In this document: positions 1 to 7,355 of the stretch, in pieces
Numbering within the stretch: the stretch's first letter is position 1
How the letters are laid out: every line of letters starts with the position of its first letter
NCBI GenBank assembly: GCA_012510755.1
Contig: JAAZHL010000108.1
Location: 1 to 24,786, forward strand
Length of the DNA stretch: 24,786 nucleotides
Source of the DNA: Leucobacter sp.
Lineage (GTDB): Bacteria > Actinomycetota > Actinomycetes > Actinomycetales > Microbacteriaceae
Direction of reading: 5' to 3'
The notes under the pieces: model-generated
What the model was told of the DNA's origin: nothing
The model's input: the letters and a program-made list of their open reading frames with translations, nothing else
Database searches by the model: none
Translations under genes and position numbers: made by a program

Positions 1-424
1 AAGGAGCGAAGTTTCTGAACCAGCCAAATAGCCCCCGCTCAGGCGTCACCTGCAGAGTTTCACCGTCGAGGTGCATCGTCCACACCTGCATACCCTCACC
101 GACCGTCAGCACGGCATCGTTTGCAGGTGAGCCAGAAGAGCTGTCGCAGGCCAGGGTGTAGTCTGTGGCAGACGAATCGATCTCAAGCTTCTGCATCTTG
201 CTCACATGAACCGAGTTCTGCCCACCCTGCGTGGCGGCAGGGCTCGCGACGGAGGCGAAGCCTGCGATCGCAGCTGCCGCGACTCCCCCTACTAAGACAA
301 CACCACCCGCGACCGCGGTGGTGATGAGCACCCAGTTCGGCTTGCGCTGACTTGCCTGGTTCGTCGGGTTCGTCTGATTCGTTTGGTCAATCGGGTTTAT
401 CGGGTTCGTGTCGTTCATATTCAT
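1..424 (-). CDS. Membrane-anchored DUF4097-like envelope protein, 3' end outside the window
   Basis: Only the first 141 residues are present; the reading frame runs off the left edge. The start is ATG 424, chosen because an AAGGAG ribosome site lies 11 nt upstream. A second in-frame ATG at 418 is less well spaced. Residues 5-23 are a cytoplasmic tail of Asn-Pro-Ile/Thr and Asn-Gln repeats. A membrane segment follows at about 32-57. The exported part, starting near 70, has a short-strand pattern (KLEIDSSATDYTL, AVLTVGEG, TMHLDGETLQV) like the DUF4097/beta-strand-repeat proteins often encoded beside PspC/LiaS-type sensor kinases. The ORF begins 21 nt after the response-regulator stop, so it is the third gene of that operon and probably part of an envelope-stress module. 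Family assignment is by pattern only. Confidence 0.6.
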   Translation of the reverse strand, partial: MNMNDTNPINPIDQTNQTNPTNQASQRKPNWVLITTAVAGGVVLVGGVAAAAIAGFASVASPAATQGGQNSVHVSKMQKLEIDSSATDYTLACDSSSGSPANDAVLTVGEGMQVWTMHLDGETLQVTPERGLFGWFRNFAP

Positions 425-445
425 GATGCGCTGCGCTCCTTGTCG

Positions 446-1099
446 CTAATTCGTGTGGTTCTCGAGGTGCGCGAGTGCTGCAAGCACACGTCGGTTGCCG
501 TGCTCGTCAGCTTCAAGTCCAAGCTTCTGAAAGATGGCGGTGATGTACTTTTCGATGCTGGCCTCGCTCAGGTGCAGCACGCCCGCAATCGCCTGATTTG
601 ATTTGCCTTCTGCGAGCAAGGCAAGCACCTGACGCTCTCGCTCAGTGAGTGAGGCCATGCGCTGGTTGCGGCTTTGCCGAGTCAAGAGTTGAGCCACGAC
701 CTCGGGGTCGAGCACGGTCGCTCCCTCGCCGATGCGCCGCACCGATTCGAGAAAGTCAGCGACATCGGCGACTCTATCTTTGAGCAGGTACCCGAGCGCA
801 CCACCCTGTGCCCCAATCAGATCGCTTGCATAGCGTTCTTCTACGTACTGCGAAAGCACGAGCAGCGGCAGCGTCGGATGTGTGCGTCGCAACCTGAGCG
901 CCGCACGAATACCCTCATCGGTGAAGGAGGGCGGCAAGCGCACGTCAAGCACGCACAGTTCTGGTGAAGTTGAATCCACCGTCTCATCAAGATGCTCGGC
1001 GTCGGGAAGGGCCGCGACCACCTCGTGGCCGGCGTCGACCAGCAGCCGCACAATTCCCTCGCGCAAGAGCACCGAATCTTCACAAATTAAGATGCGCAT
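446..1099 (-). CDS. NarL/LuxR-family response regulator
   Basis: This 217-residue protein is a two-component response regulator that binds DNA once phosphorylated by its partner kinase. The receiver domain spans about 1-120, with acidic pocket E7/D8, phospho-acceptor D52 in CVLDVRLPP, switch residue S83 and invariant lysine K107. A LuxR-type helix-turn-helix lies at about 150-195 (LTERERQVLALLAEGKSNQAIA, then a recognition helix around SEASIEKYI). Length and domain order are normal for the NarL subfamily. The start ATG lies inside the end of the upstream kinase gene (13-bp overlap), which indicates translational coupling. Its likely targets are its own operon and the membrane protein downstream. 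Family call is secure; the stimulus is unknown. Confidence 0.95.
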   Translation of the reverse strand: MRILICEDSVLLREGIVRLLVDAGHEVVAALPDAEHLDETVDSTSPELCVLDVRLPPSFTDEGIRAALRLRRTHPTLPLLVLSQYVEERYASDLIGAQGGALGYLLKDRVADVADFLESVRRIGEGATVLDPEVVAQLLTRQSRNQRMASLTERERQVLALLAEGKSNQAIAGVLHLSEASIEKYITAIFQKLGLEADEHGNRRVLAALAHLENHTN

Positions 1100-2373
1100 G
1101 GCACGCTTACCTCCAGAGCAGTCGGCCCGCCGTGTGGGCTGTCGAGTCGAATCGTACCGCCGGCAGCGAGCACACGGTTCGAGATGCCGTCAAGACCACC
1201 GCCCGGTTGCACGACCGCACCGCCGATGCCGTTGTCTTCGACGCGCGCCCACAGGGTCGCTGCAGGCGTGCCTGCGTCATGCAAGCGCACGGTGACACGA
1301 CATTCAGACGCACGCGAATGCTTCGCGGCGTTAGTCAAAGCCTCGGCGATCGAAAAGTAGACAGCGGCCTCTGCGTCACGAGAGGCACCGACCTGCGCCT
1401 GCGTGGCGGTCTCGGCGCCCACATCAAGTCGCACCGGAATGTGGCTGCGTGCAGCCAACGCCGACAACGCGGCGTCGAGCCCACGATCGTCAAGCACCGA
1501 GGTGTGAATTCCCCGCGCAAGCTGTCGCAACTCGGTGATCGCCGCCTTGGTGCTGGTGTGCGCCTCGCTGATGAGCGCTTTTGCGGCGGCCGGATCCTCG
1601 TCAATCTTCTGCTGCGCAAGCCCAAGTGTCATGCCAATCGACACTAAACGCGGCTGCACACCATCATGCAAATCACGTTCAATGCGCGTGCGCTCGACCT
1701 CAGCCGCACGCACCGCGCCCTCACGCTGTGCGGTCTTAGTACGTACCTCTGCCGTCAACGCGCGGCGGGTCGGCGAAGCGAGCAACGAACGCGCAATCAC
1801 CGCATGCAACCACGCGAGCAGCATCATCAAGGCAAGTGCACCGCGCGCTGCGAGCCCCGACCAGAACGGGTGGGTCACCCAGTTCATGCTGAAGTCACCC
1901 ATGAAGTTCATCGGTCTGCGCACGGCCTGGCCGCCGCCGATGGTGACCACAAGCAACCACGCGGCAAGCTGAGCGAGCCACAGCACGATCACGCCACACA
2001 CTGTGGCGAGCGTGAAACTCAATAGCGCGCGCCACATGTAGCCATCAACTGATTGCCGAACGGTGGCCATCAGCCAACCCTTGAATCCCGGGCCGACACG
2101 GGGCTGCCAACGGAGCGGGCCTGCGCCGCCGCCGTAGAGCCCGTGCACGCGCTGCACCTCGAACCAGCCAAGACCGAACAAGAGATACACCACGCCCACG
2201 AGCACCACCAGGCCGAGACCGGCCAACAACACCAAGCTGAGACCCAACGCGACGAGACTCACGACAATGCTCAGGGCGGCCCAGCCAAAGGCACCGAGAA
2301 AGGCGAGATGCACGACGGTGAGCGCGACGCGGCCGAAACCGATGCGGCTGTGTGTTTCCATGTGAGTGCTCAT
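1087..2373 (-). CDS. Sensor histidine kinase, HisKA_3 type
   Basis: This 428-residue membrane histidine kinase is the cognate partner of the overlapping response regulator. The N-terminal half has about four hydrophobic segments (near 15-68, 118-146 and 176-198), an actinobacterial sensor region with no recognisable ligand domain. The dimerisation helix carries ERTRIERDLHDGVQPRL with the phospho-accepting H236. The ATPase domain shows an N-box at 344-353 (EALTNAAKHS), a G1 box at 378-385 (VEDNGIGG) and a second glycine motif at 391-400 (GGGLDGISNR). The start ATG 2373 has no Shine-Dalgarno; instead TAGCGT lies exactly 7 nt upstream, which suggests a leaderless mRNA. It is the first gene of the operon and is divergent from the SixA-like phosphatase. 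Confidence 0.94.
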   Translation of the reverse strand: MSTHMETHSRIGFGRVALTVVHLAFLGAFGWAALSIVVSLVALGLSLVLLAGLGLVVLVGVVYLLFGLGWFEVQRVHGLYGGGAGPLRWQPRVGPGFKGWLMATVRQSVDGYMWRALLSFTLATVCGVIVLWLAQLAAWLLVVTIGGGQAVRRPMNFMGDFSMNWVTHPFWSGLAARGALALMMLLAWLHAVIARSLLASPTRRALTAEVRTKTAQREGAVRAAEVERTRIERDLHDGVQPRLVSIGMTLGLAQQKIDEDPAAAKALISEAHTSTKAAITELRQLARGIHTSVLDDRGLDAALSALAARSHIPVRLDVGAETATQAQVGASRDAEAAVYFSIAEALTNAAKHSRASECRVTVRLHDAGTPAATLWARVEDNGIGGAVVQPGGGLDGISNRVLAAGGTIRLDSPHGGPTALEVSVPCAS

Positions 2374-2386
2374 GGCATCAACGCTA
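2374..2386 (-). promoter_or_regulatory. Putative leaderless promoter -10 of the kinase operon
   Basis: On the minus strand TAGCGT (2386-2381) is followed by seven bases and then the ATG at 2373. That spacing puts the transcription start on the A of the ATG. No purine-rich ribosome site is present. No convincing -35 hexamer is visible. Confidence 0.5.
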
Positions 2387-2430
2387 CGGGTGCGGTGCCG
2401 GACCGCACAGCGGGGTAGCCCTGAAGTTCG

Positions 2431-2448
2431 ATTCTGGTTTTCCAGAAT
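2431..2448. promoter_or_regulatory. Perfect inverted repeat in the divergent kinase/SixA promoter region
   Basis: ATTCTGG, a TTTT spacer and CCAGAAT form a perfect 7-bp dyad. It sits 58 bp upstream of the kinase start and 48 bp upstream of the phosphatase start, a good place for an operator controlling both divergent genes. As neither gene ends here, a terminator role is unlikely. The binding protein is unknown. Confidence 0.5.
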
Positions 2449-2495
2449 GAATTTTTCGCGTGCCCTTCAACGTGCTCTGACGTACAGTGACACGT

Positions 2496-2984
2496 ATGCT
2501 GACACTCGTACTCGTGCGACACGCAAAATCAGACTGGACAGAACCGGCCCTCGCCGATCACGACCGGCCGCTGAATGCACGCGGTCGTCGCGATGCGCCA
2601 GCGAAGGCGAGAAAGTTTGCCGAGCTGAACACAAGCGGCTCGATCTTGCCCATCGAACGCATCATCTCAAGCACCGCGACACGGGCCCGCACCACTGCGG
2701 CCGAGTTTGCGACTGCGCTTGCGCTAGCTGACGAGCATCAGTTCAGTCTCGACCACGAACTCTACTTGGCGTCGGCAGAAGAGCTGAGCGCCGCGGCAGC
2801 ACACTCAAGGGTGTCCGCGGTGCTGCTGGTCGCTCACGACCCGGGTATCACCGAGCTCGCGTCACGGTTGTCTGCCGGCGAAATTGACCGCATGCCGACC
2901 TGCGCGGTCGCCATGTTCAACTTTCATGCCGACGACTGGCAAGAGGTGAATTGGTCACGGGCTGATACGTGGAACCGGTTATGA
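2496..2984 (+). CDS. SixA-like histidine phosphatase (phosphoglycerate-mutase superfamily)
   Basis: This small 162-residue cytoplasmic phosphatase belongs to the branch-1 histidine phosphatase superfamily. The diagnostic motif is at the N-terminus: LVLVRHAKSDW, with the catalytic histidine in RHA (typical of SixA, in place of RHG). STATRARTTA supplies the second conserved arginine region, and LLVAHDPGI the second catalytic histidine. SixA enzymes remove phosphate from phosphohistidine in signalling or PTS proteins; the substrate here is unknown. I chose ATG 2496 over GTG 2487 because TACAGT lies exactly 7 nt before it (leaderless pattern) and because the protein then starts directly with the first strand. 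It is divergent from a histidine kinase, but functional linkage to it is only suggestive. Confidence 0.88.
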   Translation: MLTLVLVRHAKSDWTEPALADHDRPLNARGRRDAPAKARKFAELNTSGSILPIERIISSTATRARTTAAEFATALALADEHQFSLDHELYLASAEELSAAAAHSRVSAVLLVAHDPGITELASRLSAGEIDRMPTCAVAMFNFHADDWQEVNWSRADTWNRL

Positions 2985-2985
2985 A

Positions 2986-3041
2986 CAGGCCCAGTTGCGA
3001 TGGAGAGTGCTAGCGAGACGGGGCTTCAGATATCGGGCCTG
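2986..3041. terminator. Possible long-stem hairpin after the SixA-like gene
   Basis: CAGGCCC immediately after the phosphatase stop is matched by GGGCCTG at 3035-3041, with 42 nt between. A second small hairpin, AGCTTC-TTC-GAAGCT, lies at 3070-3084. The 173-bp gap separates convergent genes, so termination is expected here. No T-run follows, so the call is weak. I see nothing else in this gap. Confidence 0.3.
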
Positions 3042-3157
3042 CTGATCCTCGACACCTCTGCTTCTTCGCAGCTTCTTCGAAGCTCCTTCACAACTGACGG
3101 GCACCGAACTTTTGGCGTTCGATCGCCGACTCAAACCCACTAGTCCCTGTCGTCGAG

Positions 3158-3817
3158 CTACTCTCTGTCGATCTCGAGCACATTCAGTGCCTGGTCGAGC
3201 TCGACTTCAACTTCAGTACCATTCTCGAGTCGCACTTCAACCTCATAGAAGTGGTCATCGTCGTCGTCGGTGCTGATCTGTTCAACCACACCCCCACCGG
3301 CCGCGGCGAGCGCAACACTGACGAGATCGGGCAGTCTTGCAAGATCGATGAGCGGGTCGTCGTCATCATCGTCTTCGTCATCGATATTAGTGCGGCCATC
3401 AAACGACACCGTCACCTCGGCCTCTGTGCCGTCGGCTCGCTGCACCTCAACCTTCCAGCTCGCAGATTGCACTTCGATCTCGGTGGCTCCGACACCGTCT
3501 GCCGCTGCCACCGCCGTAGAGATTGCCCAGCTCAGTGACGACGCATCGTGCGGGTGCTCTGCCTCGGCGATCAGCTCGGGGCCTGAAGGGGCTGGGGCGG
3601 GTTCGGTTGTTGGCGTCGGCGTCGCTGGCGGCGCGGGTGATGTGTTCGAGGGCGCGTTTGTCGATGAGTTGTCTGCGCCGGTGCCGGCGATTCCAAGCGC
3701 AATAGCTGCACCGCCCCCGCCAACGACCAACACCGCGGCGAGTGTGCACGCGATAATAACGGCTGGTTTGCGCCAGAAGCTCGAAGCCGCACCTGATTGA
3801 TTGCCTGTCTCACTCAT
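3158..3817 (-). CDS. Membrane-anchored PepSY-like domain protein
   Basis: A 219-residue protein from ATG 3817, which has GAGGG 7 nt upstream; the ORF could extend upstream by 10 residues. A short cytoplasmic tail precedes a membrane segment at about 18-44. A Ser/Thr/Pro-rich spacer (50-80) follows, then two related modules at about 92-141 and 162-217. Each has a helix with the pattern of AISTAVAA or LVSVALAAA, followed by strands like EVQRADGTEAEVTV and EVRLENGTEVEVEL. That helix plus two-strand pattern resembles PepSY domains, which bind or inhibit extracytoplasmic proteins. Two Asp-rich runs (146-154 and 184-188) suggest metal binding or simple-sequence expansion. The gene is monocistronic and divergent from lysR. 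Function unknown. Confidence 0.72.
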   Translation of the reverse strand: MSETGNQSGAASSFWRKPAVIIACTLAAVLVVGGGGAAIALGIAGTGADNSSTNAPSNTSPAPPATPTPTTEPAPAPSGPELIAEAEHPHDASSLSWAISTAVAAADGVGATEIEVQSASWKVEVQRADGTEAEVTVSFDGRTNIDDEDDDDDDPLIDLARLPDLVSVALAAAGGGVVEQISTDDDDDHFYEVEVRLENGTEVEVELDQALNVLEIDRE

Positions 3818-3888
3818 GCCTTCGCCCTCACAAATCGTTCTGGGCATCGCCTGTGTGTGCCGCCCCGCGCGCCGCCGTCGAAAGCGAG

Positions 3889-3902
3889 TACCCTCAGGTA
3901 CG
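3889..3902 (+). promoter_or_regulatory. Putative leaderless promoter -10 of the LysR gene
   Basis: TACCCT (3889-3894) is followed by seven bases and the GTG start at 3902. The same place holds a small dyad GTACC-CTCA-GGTAC (3888-3901), which could allow autoregulation. No Shine-Dalgarno is visible. Confidence 0.42.
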
Positions 3903-4795
3903 TGGAGGTCAACAAAGCCCGCGCGTTTCTCGCAGTAGCCGAAGAGCTACATTTTGGTCGTGCTGCCGCGCGCCTGCACATTGCGCAACCCCCACTGAGC
4001 CGAATGATTCGGGCGCTCGAAGACGAACTCGGTGCAGAACTCTTCGTGCGCGGCCCCCGCAAAGTCACACTCACTGCGGTGGGTGAGGCGCTCGTCGAGC
4101 CTACGCGCGAGCTGGTCATGCAGTCAGAGCGCATCAAACCACTCGTTCGACGCGTCCAGCGCGGCGAAACCGGCAGGCTGCGTCTGGGATTCTCGGGTGC
4201 CTCAGTCAGCACAATCGTGAGCGCTCTCGCACAAAAGGTGCGTGAAGAACGGCCAGGCCTCACCCTTGCATTGCAGGGCGCCCAGCTGTCGCAGCCAGGG
4301 CTCGAACGGCTGCTTTCGGGCTCGCTCGATGCGATCGTCGGCCGCTGGGATGCACTGCCCGCCTCTGTCGATGCACTGGTCATCGCCCGCGAACAGTTGG
4401 TCGTCGCACTCCCAGAACGGCACCGACTCACTGCCAAACAATCTCTCACCCCTGCCGATCTTGCCGAAGAGCCGTGGGTAGTGCGGCCCGGTGGCATTGG
4501 TGCGACACTCTCATCACGGCTTGGCGAACTCGCTCGGCAAGGCGCATACCTCCCGCGAATCGTAGAAACCGCGCCCGACTCGGCGACCCAACTATTGATG
4601 GTCGACGCAGGCGTCGGTATCGCGCTGACGTTTTCGGGGGTGCGCGATAACGTGCCTGTGCACACCGTGCAGTTTCGCCCGCTCGAGCCAAATCTTGGCG
4701 AAGTCGAGGTGAGTCTTGCCTGGCGCCGAGACGACGCAAACCCGGCACTGCAGGCACTGATCCAAGTGTCGTCCACTCTCAATAACGATACCTAA
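3902..4795 (+). CDS. LysR-family regulator of the glutarate genes
   Basis: This 297-residue LysR-type transcriptional regulator carries an N-terminal winged helix-turn-helix at about 5-63 (FLAVAEELHFGRAAARLHIAQPPLSRMIRALEDELG, split here only by helices). A linker helix and a periplasmic-binding-fold effector domain (about 88-290) follow. I chose GTG 3902 because it gives the family's usual N-terminus (MEVNKARAFLAVAEELHF) and a normal length. The longer frame from 3797 has an unrelated 35-residue leader. It is transcribed in the same direction as the CoA-transferase and glutaryl-CoA dehydrogenase genes just downstream, and a LysR box lies across its stop codon. It is therefore inferred to activate them, with glutarate or glutaryl-CoA as the plausible inducer. 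Confidence 0.92.
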   Translation: MEVNKARAFLAVAEELHFGRAAARLHIAQPPLSRMIRALEDELGAELFVRGPRKVTLTAVGEALVEPTRELVMQSERIKPLVRRVQRGETGRLRLGFSGASVSTIVSALAQKVREERPGLTLALQGAQLSQPGLERLLSGSLDAIVGRWDALPASVDALVIAREQLVVALPERHRLTAKQSLTPADLAEEPWVVRPGGIGATLSSRLGELARQGAYLPRIVETAPDSATQLLMVDAGVGIALTFSGVRDNVPVHTVQFRPLEPNLGEVEVSLAWRRDDANPALQALIQVSSTLNNDT

Positions 4796-4802
4796 AAGGT
4801 AT
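4788..4802. promoter_or_regulatory. LysR-type recognition box (T-N11-A dyad)
   Basis: ATACCT-AAA-AGGTAT is a perfect 6-bp dyad. It also fits the classical LysR pattern ATAC-N7-GTAT with T-N11-A. It overlaps the lysR stop codon (4793-4795) and ends 58 bp before the CoA-transferase ATG, the usual distance for an activator recognition site. A weaker half-like element (CGGTACTT) lies at 4819-4826 and could be the activation site. Confidence 0.68.
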
Positions 4803-4837
4803 TATTCGAGCACAAAATCGGTACTTCCAATCATCGC

Positions 4838-4860
4838 TAGTCTCAGTCAGACTAAACATC
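4838..4860 (+). promoter_or_regulatory. Promoter-proximal dyad and likely -10 of the CoA-transferase operon
   Basis: TAGTCT-CAGTC-AGACTA (4838-4854) is a perfect 6-bp dyad. CAGACT at 4848-4853 is followed by exactly seven bases and ATG 4861, the same geometry as the other leaderless starts in this window. No ribosome site precedes the gene. The non-consensus first base fits a promoter that needs an activator. Confidence 0.45.
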
Positions 4861-6012
4861 ATGACTCTTCCACTCGACGGCATCCTGGTTGCCGACTTCA
4901 GTCGCGTGTTGGCCGGGCCCTACGCAACCACCATGCTTGCCGACCTGGGCGCCAGGGTGATCAAGGTTGAACGCACAGGCAGCGGTGACGACACCCGCGC
5001 CTGGGGGCCGCCGTGGACTGACAACAGCGCCTCATATTTTGAGAGCGCGAACCGAAACAAAGAGTCAGTGACGCTCGACCTCAGCAACCCTCACGACCTC
5101 ACTCTCGCCCGTGAATTGGCGAGCAGAGCCGATATCTTCGTTGAGAACTTTCGGCCCGGCGCACTCGGCAAGTTTGGGCTCGACTATGACAGCGTCAACG
5201 CGCTCAACCCAGAAGTCGTCTATTGCTCGATCAGCGGCTTCGGCAGCGGCGAGGGCGCCCACCTGCCGGGCTACGATTTTCTCGTACAGGCCGTCGGCGG
5301 TCTCATGTCAATCACTGGCGAACCCGACGCGGCTGGCGGCACGCCGATGAAGTCTGGTGTCGCACTTGTCGACGTGCTCACTGGCAAAGATGCCGCACTC
5401 GGCATACTCGCAGCGCTATATGCCCGTAGAGGCTTGGGCCAGGGTCAGCATGTCGAAGTCAATCTTCTCTCAAGCTTGCTTGCTTCACTCGTCAATCAGG
5501 CGTCGAGTTTTCTGGCAACGGGTCGCCCACCCGGCCGCCTCGGCAACGCGCATCCCTCAATCGCGCCCTACGAGTTGCTACCCTGCGCCGACGGACCAAT
5601 CGCGATCGCTTGCGGCAATGACGGTCAGTTCAAGAAGCTCGCCCTCACGATTGGCGACGAGTCGCTGGCAGAGGACGCTCGTTTTGCAACAAATGCCGCC
5701 CGAGTCGAACACCGCCCCGAGCTCGTTGCCGCGCTCAGCACCCTGCTTGCACGCGAGAACGCGAGCACATGGGTCAAACGGCTGCTCGCGGTCGGCGTGC
5801 CCGCAGGTAATGTGGGCAGTATCGCCGAGGGATTCGCGCTTGCCACCGAGCTGGGTCTCGAACCGGCCGTTGAGGTTGGCCGAGGCCAACCTGCACAAGT
5901 GCGCCACCCGATTTCGTATTCAGCAACCCCAGTCACCCGATACCAAGCGCCGCCCCGTCTTGGTGAACATGACCAAGCCGTGCGCGCTTGGCTAGAACAG
6001 GAGAAATCATGA
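4861..6012 (+). CDS. CaiB/BaiF class III CoA-transferase, probably succinyl-CoA:glutarate type
   Basis: This 383-residue class III (formyl-CoA transferase family) enzyme moves CoA between carboxylic acids through an aspartyl-CoA intermediate. The N-terminus LDGILVADFSRVLAGPYATTMLADLGARVIKVE and the VENFRPG motif at 94-100 are diagnostic. The predicted catalytic aspartate is D171 in GVALVDVLTG. Length is normal for the family. The stop codon overlaps the next start by 4 bp (ATGA), so it is co-translated with glutaryl-CoA dehydrogenase. From that pairing I infer the substrate is glutarate, activated with succinyl-CoA as in human SUGCT. Related family members use other dicarboxylates such as itaconate or malate, so substrate is less certain than family. 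Confidence 0.88.
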   Translation: MTLPLDGILVADFSRVLAGPYATTMLADLGARVIKVERTGSGDDTRAWGPPWTDNSASYFESANRNKESVTLDLSNPHDLTLARELASRADIFVENFRPGALGKFGLDYDSVNALNPEVVYCSISGFGSGEGAHLPGYDFLVQAVGGLMSITGEPDAAGGTPMKSGVALVDVLTGKDAALGILAALYARRGLGQGQHVEVNLLSSLLASLVNQASSFLATGRPPGRLGNAHPSIAPYELLPCADGPIAIACGNDGQFKKLALTIGDESLAEDARFATNAARVEHRPELVAALSTLLARENASTWVKRLLAVGVPAGNVGSIAEGFALATELGLEPAVEVGRGQPAQVRHPISYSATPVTRYQAPPRLGEHDQAVRAWLEQEKS

Positions 6013-7205
6013 GCCACCACGACCCCACCAAGCTGCCGGCACTCGACCCGACAGACCCCGCCGGGCTCGACGACCTGCTGAGCGAAGACGAAAAGGCCAT
6101 TCGTTCTGCCGTGCGTCAGACCCTTGACACCATCGCCGAGCCCTACATCGCCGAGTGGTTCGAGCAGGGCGGCATTCCCAACATTCGCGAACTCACCAAA
6201 GAACTCGGCTCGCTCGGCGTGCTCGGTATGCACCTCGAAGGATACGGCTGTGCCGGCATGACCGCCACCGAATACGGCATCGCCTGCCTCGAAATCGAAG
6301 CAACCGACTCAGGGCTGCGTTCGCTCGTGTCAGTGCAGGGGTCGCTGGCGATGTTCGCGATTTGGCGATGGGGCTCCGAGGATCAGAAGAACGAATGGCT
6401 GCCCCGCATGGCTGCTGGTGAAGCGATCGGCTGTTTCGGCCTCACCGAACCCGATGTGGGTTCTGACCCGGGCGCGATGCAGACCCGCGCACGCCGCGAC
6501 GGCTCAGACTGGGTGCTCGACGGCCGCAAGATGTGGATCTCGAACGCTCCCTACGCCGACGTCGCCGTCGTGTGGGCGCAAACCGACGAGGGCGTGCGCG
6601 GCTTCGTCGTGCCCACGGACACCCCTGGCTTCTCGGCACCTGAGATCAAACACAAAATGTCGCTGCGTGCGTCAGCAACTGGCGAGCTTGTGCTCGATAA
6701 TGTTCGTCTGCCCGAGTCGGCCATGCTGCCCGAAGCGCGCGGCTTGAAGGGCCCGCTGTCGTGCCTCAACGAGGCCCGCTATGGCATTGTCTGGGGTTCT
6801 CTTGGCGCGGCACGCTCGAGCATCGAGGTCGCGCGCCGGTATTCGATGGAACGTGTGCAGTTCGGCAAACCGATCGGCGGTTTCCAACTGACCCAGCAGA
6901 AGCTGGCCGACATGTCGCTCGAATACACGAAGGGCTACCTGCTCGCCATGCACCTGGGGCGCCGCAAAGACCAAAACAATTTGCGGCCAGAGCAGGTGAG
7001 CATCGGCAAGCTCAACAACGTGCGCGAGGCGATCGAGATCTGCCGCACGGCACGCACGATCCTTGGCGCAAACGGCATCTCGCTTGAATACCCGGTGATC
7101 CGTCACCAAAACAACCTCGAATCGGTGCTCACTTATGAGGGCACCGTCGAGATGCACACGCTCGTGCTCGGTCAGGTGCTTACCGGCGAGTCAGCGTTCC
7201 GCTAA
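6009..7205 (+). CDS. gcdH: Glutaryl-CoA dehydrogenase
   Basis: A 398-residue FAD-dependent acyl-CoA dehydrogenase that oxidises and decarboxylates glutaryl-CoA to crotonyl-CoA, the end of lysine, tryptophan and glutarate breakdown. Family motifs include GCFGLTEPDVGSDP (141-154) and KMWISNAPYADVAVVWA (174-190). The catalytic base is predicted as E377 in LTYEGTVEMH. Subfamily markers match human GCDH closely: GYGCAG at 78-83, DSGLRSLVSVQ with R104 (the arginine that holds the glutarate carboxylate), SLRASATG at 218-225 and ARYGIVWGSLGAA. ATG 6009 has AGGAG 5 nt upstream and overlaps the preceding stop. The gene ends its operon, followed by a strong terminator. No electron-transfer flavoprotein genes are nearby. 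Confidence 0.95.
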   Translation: MSHHDPTKLPALDPTDPAGLDDLLSEDEKAIRSAVRQTLDTIAEPYIAEWFEQGGIPNIRELTKELGSLGVLGMHLEGYGCAGMTATEYGIACLEIEATDSGLRSLVSVQGSLAMFAIWRWGSEDQKNEWLPRMAAGEAIGCFGLTEPDVGSDPGAMQTRARRDGSDWVLDGRKMWISNAPYADVAVVWAQTDEGVRGFVVPTDTPGFSAPEIKHKMSLRASATGELVLDNVRLPESAMLPEARGLKGPLSCLNEARYGIVWGSLGAARSSIEVARRYSMERVQFGKPIGGFQLTQQKLADMSLEYTKGYLLAMHLGRRKDQNNLRPEQVSIGKLNNVREAIEICRTARTILGANGISLEYPVIRHQNNLESVLTYEGTVEMHTLVLGQVLTGESAFR

Positions 7206-7243
7206 TAGCGCTCTGGTGCGAGTTCGCTCTTCACCATCGATTC

Positions 7244-7290
7244 GAAAGCCCGCTCTACGGCGGTTCATTCTCGCCGTCAAGCGGGCTTTC
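7244..7290. terminator. Strong terminator hairpin after gcdH
   Basis: GAAAGCCCGCT (7244-7254) pairs perfectly with AGCGGGCTTTC (7280-7290), and CGGCG/CGCCG (7258-7262/7272-7276) extends the stem inside. TTTTT follows only at 7311-7315, so the hairpin is certain and the poly-U part is weak. It separates gcdH from the convergent XRE gene and could serve both. Confidence 0.75.
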
Positions 7291-7355
7291 GTCGTCGAGC
7301 TGGCGATCGGTTTTTAACGTGACCACTCACGCAGGTGGACTCTCTGGCAGGCGAC

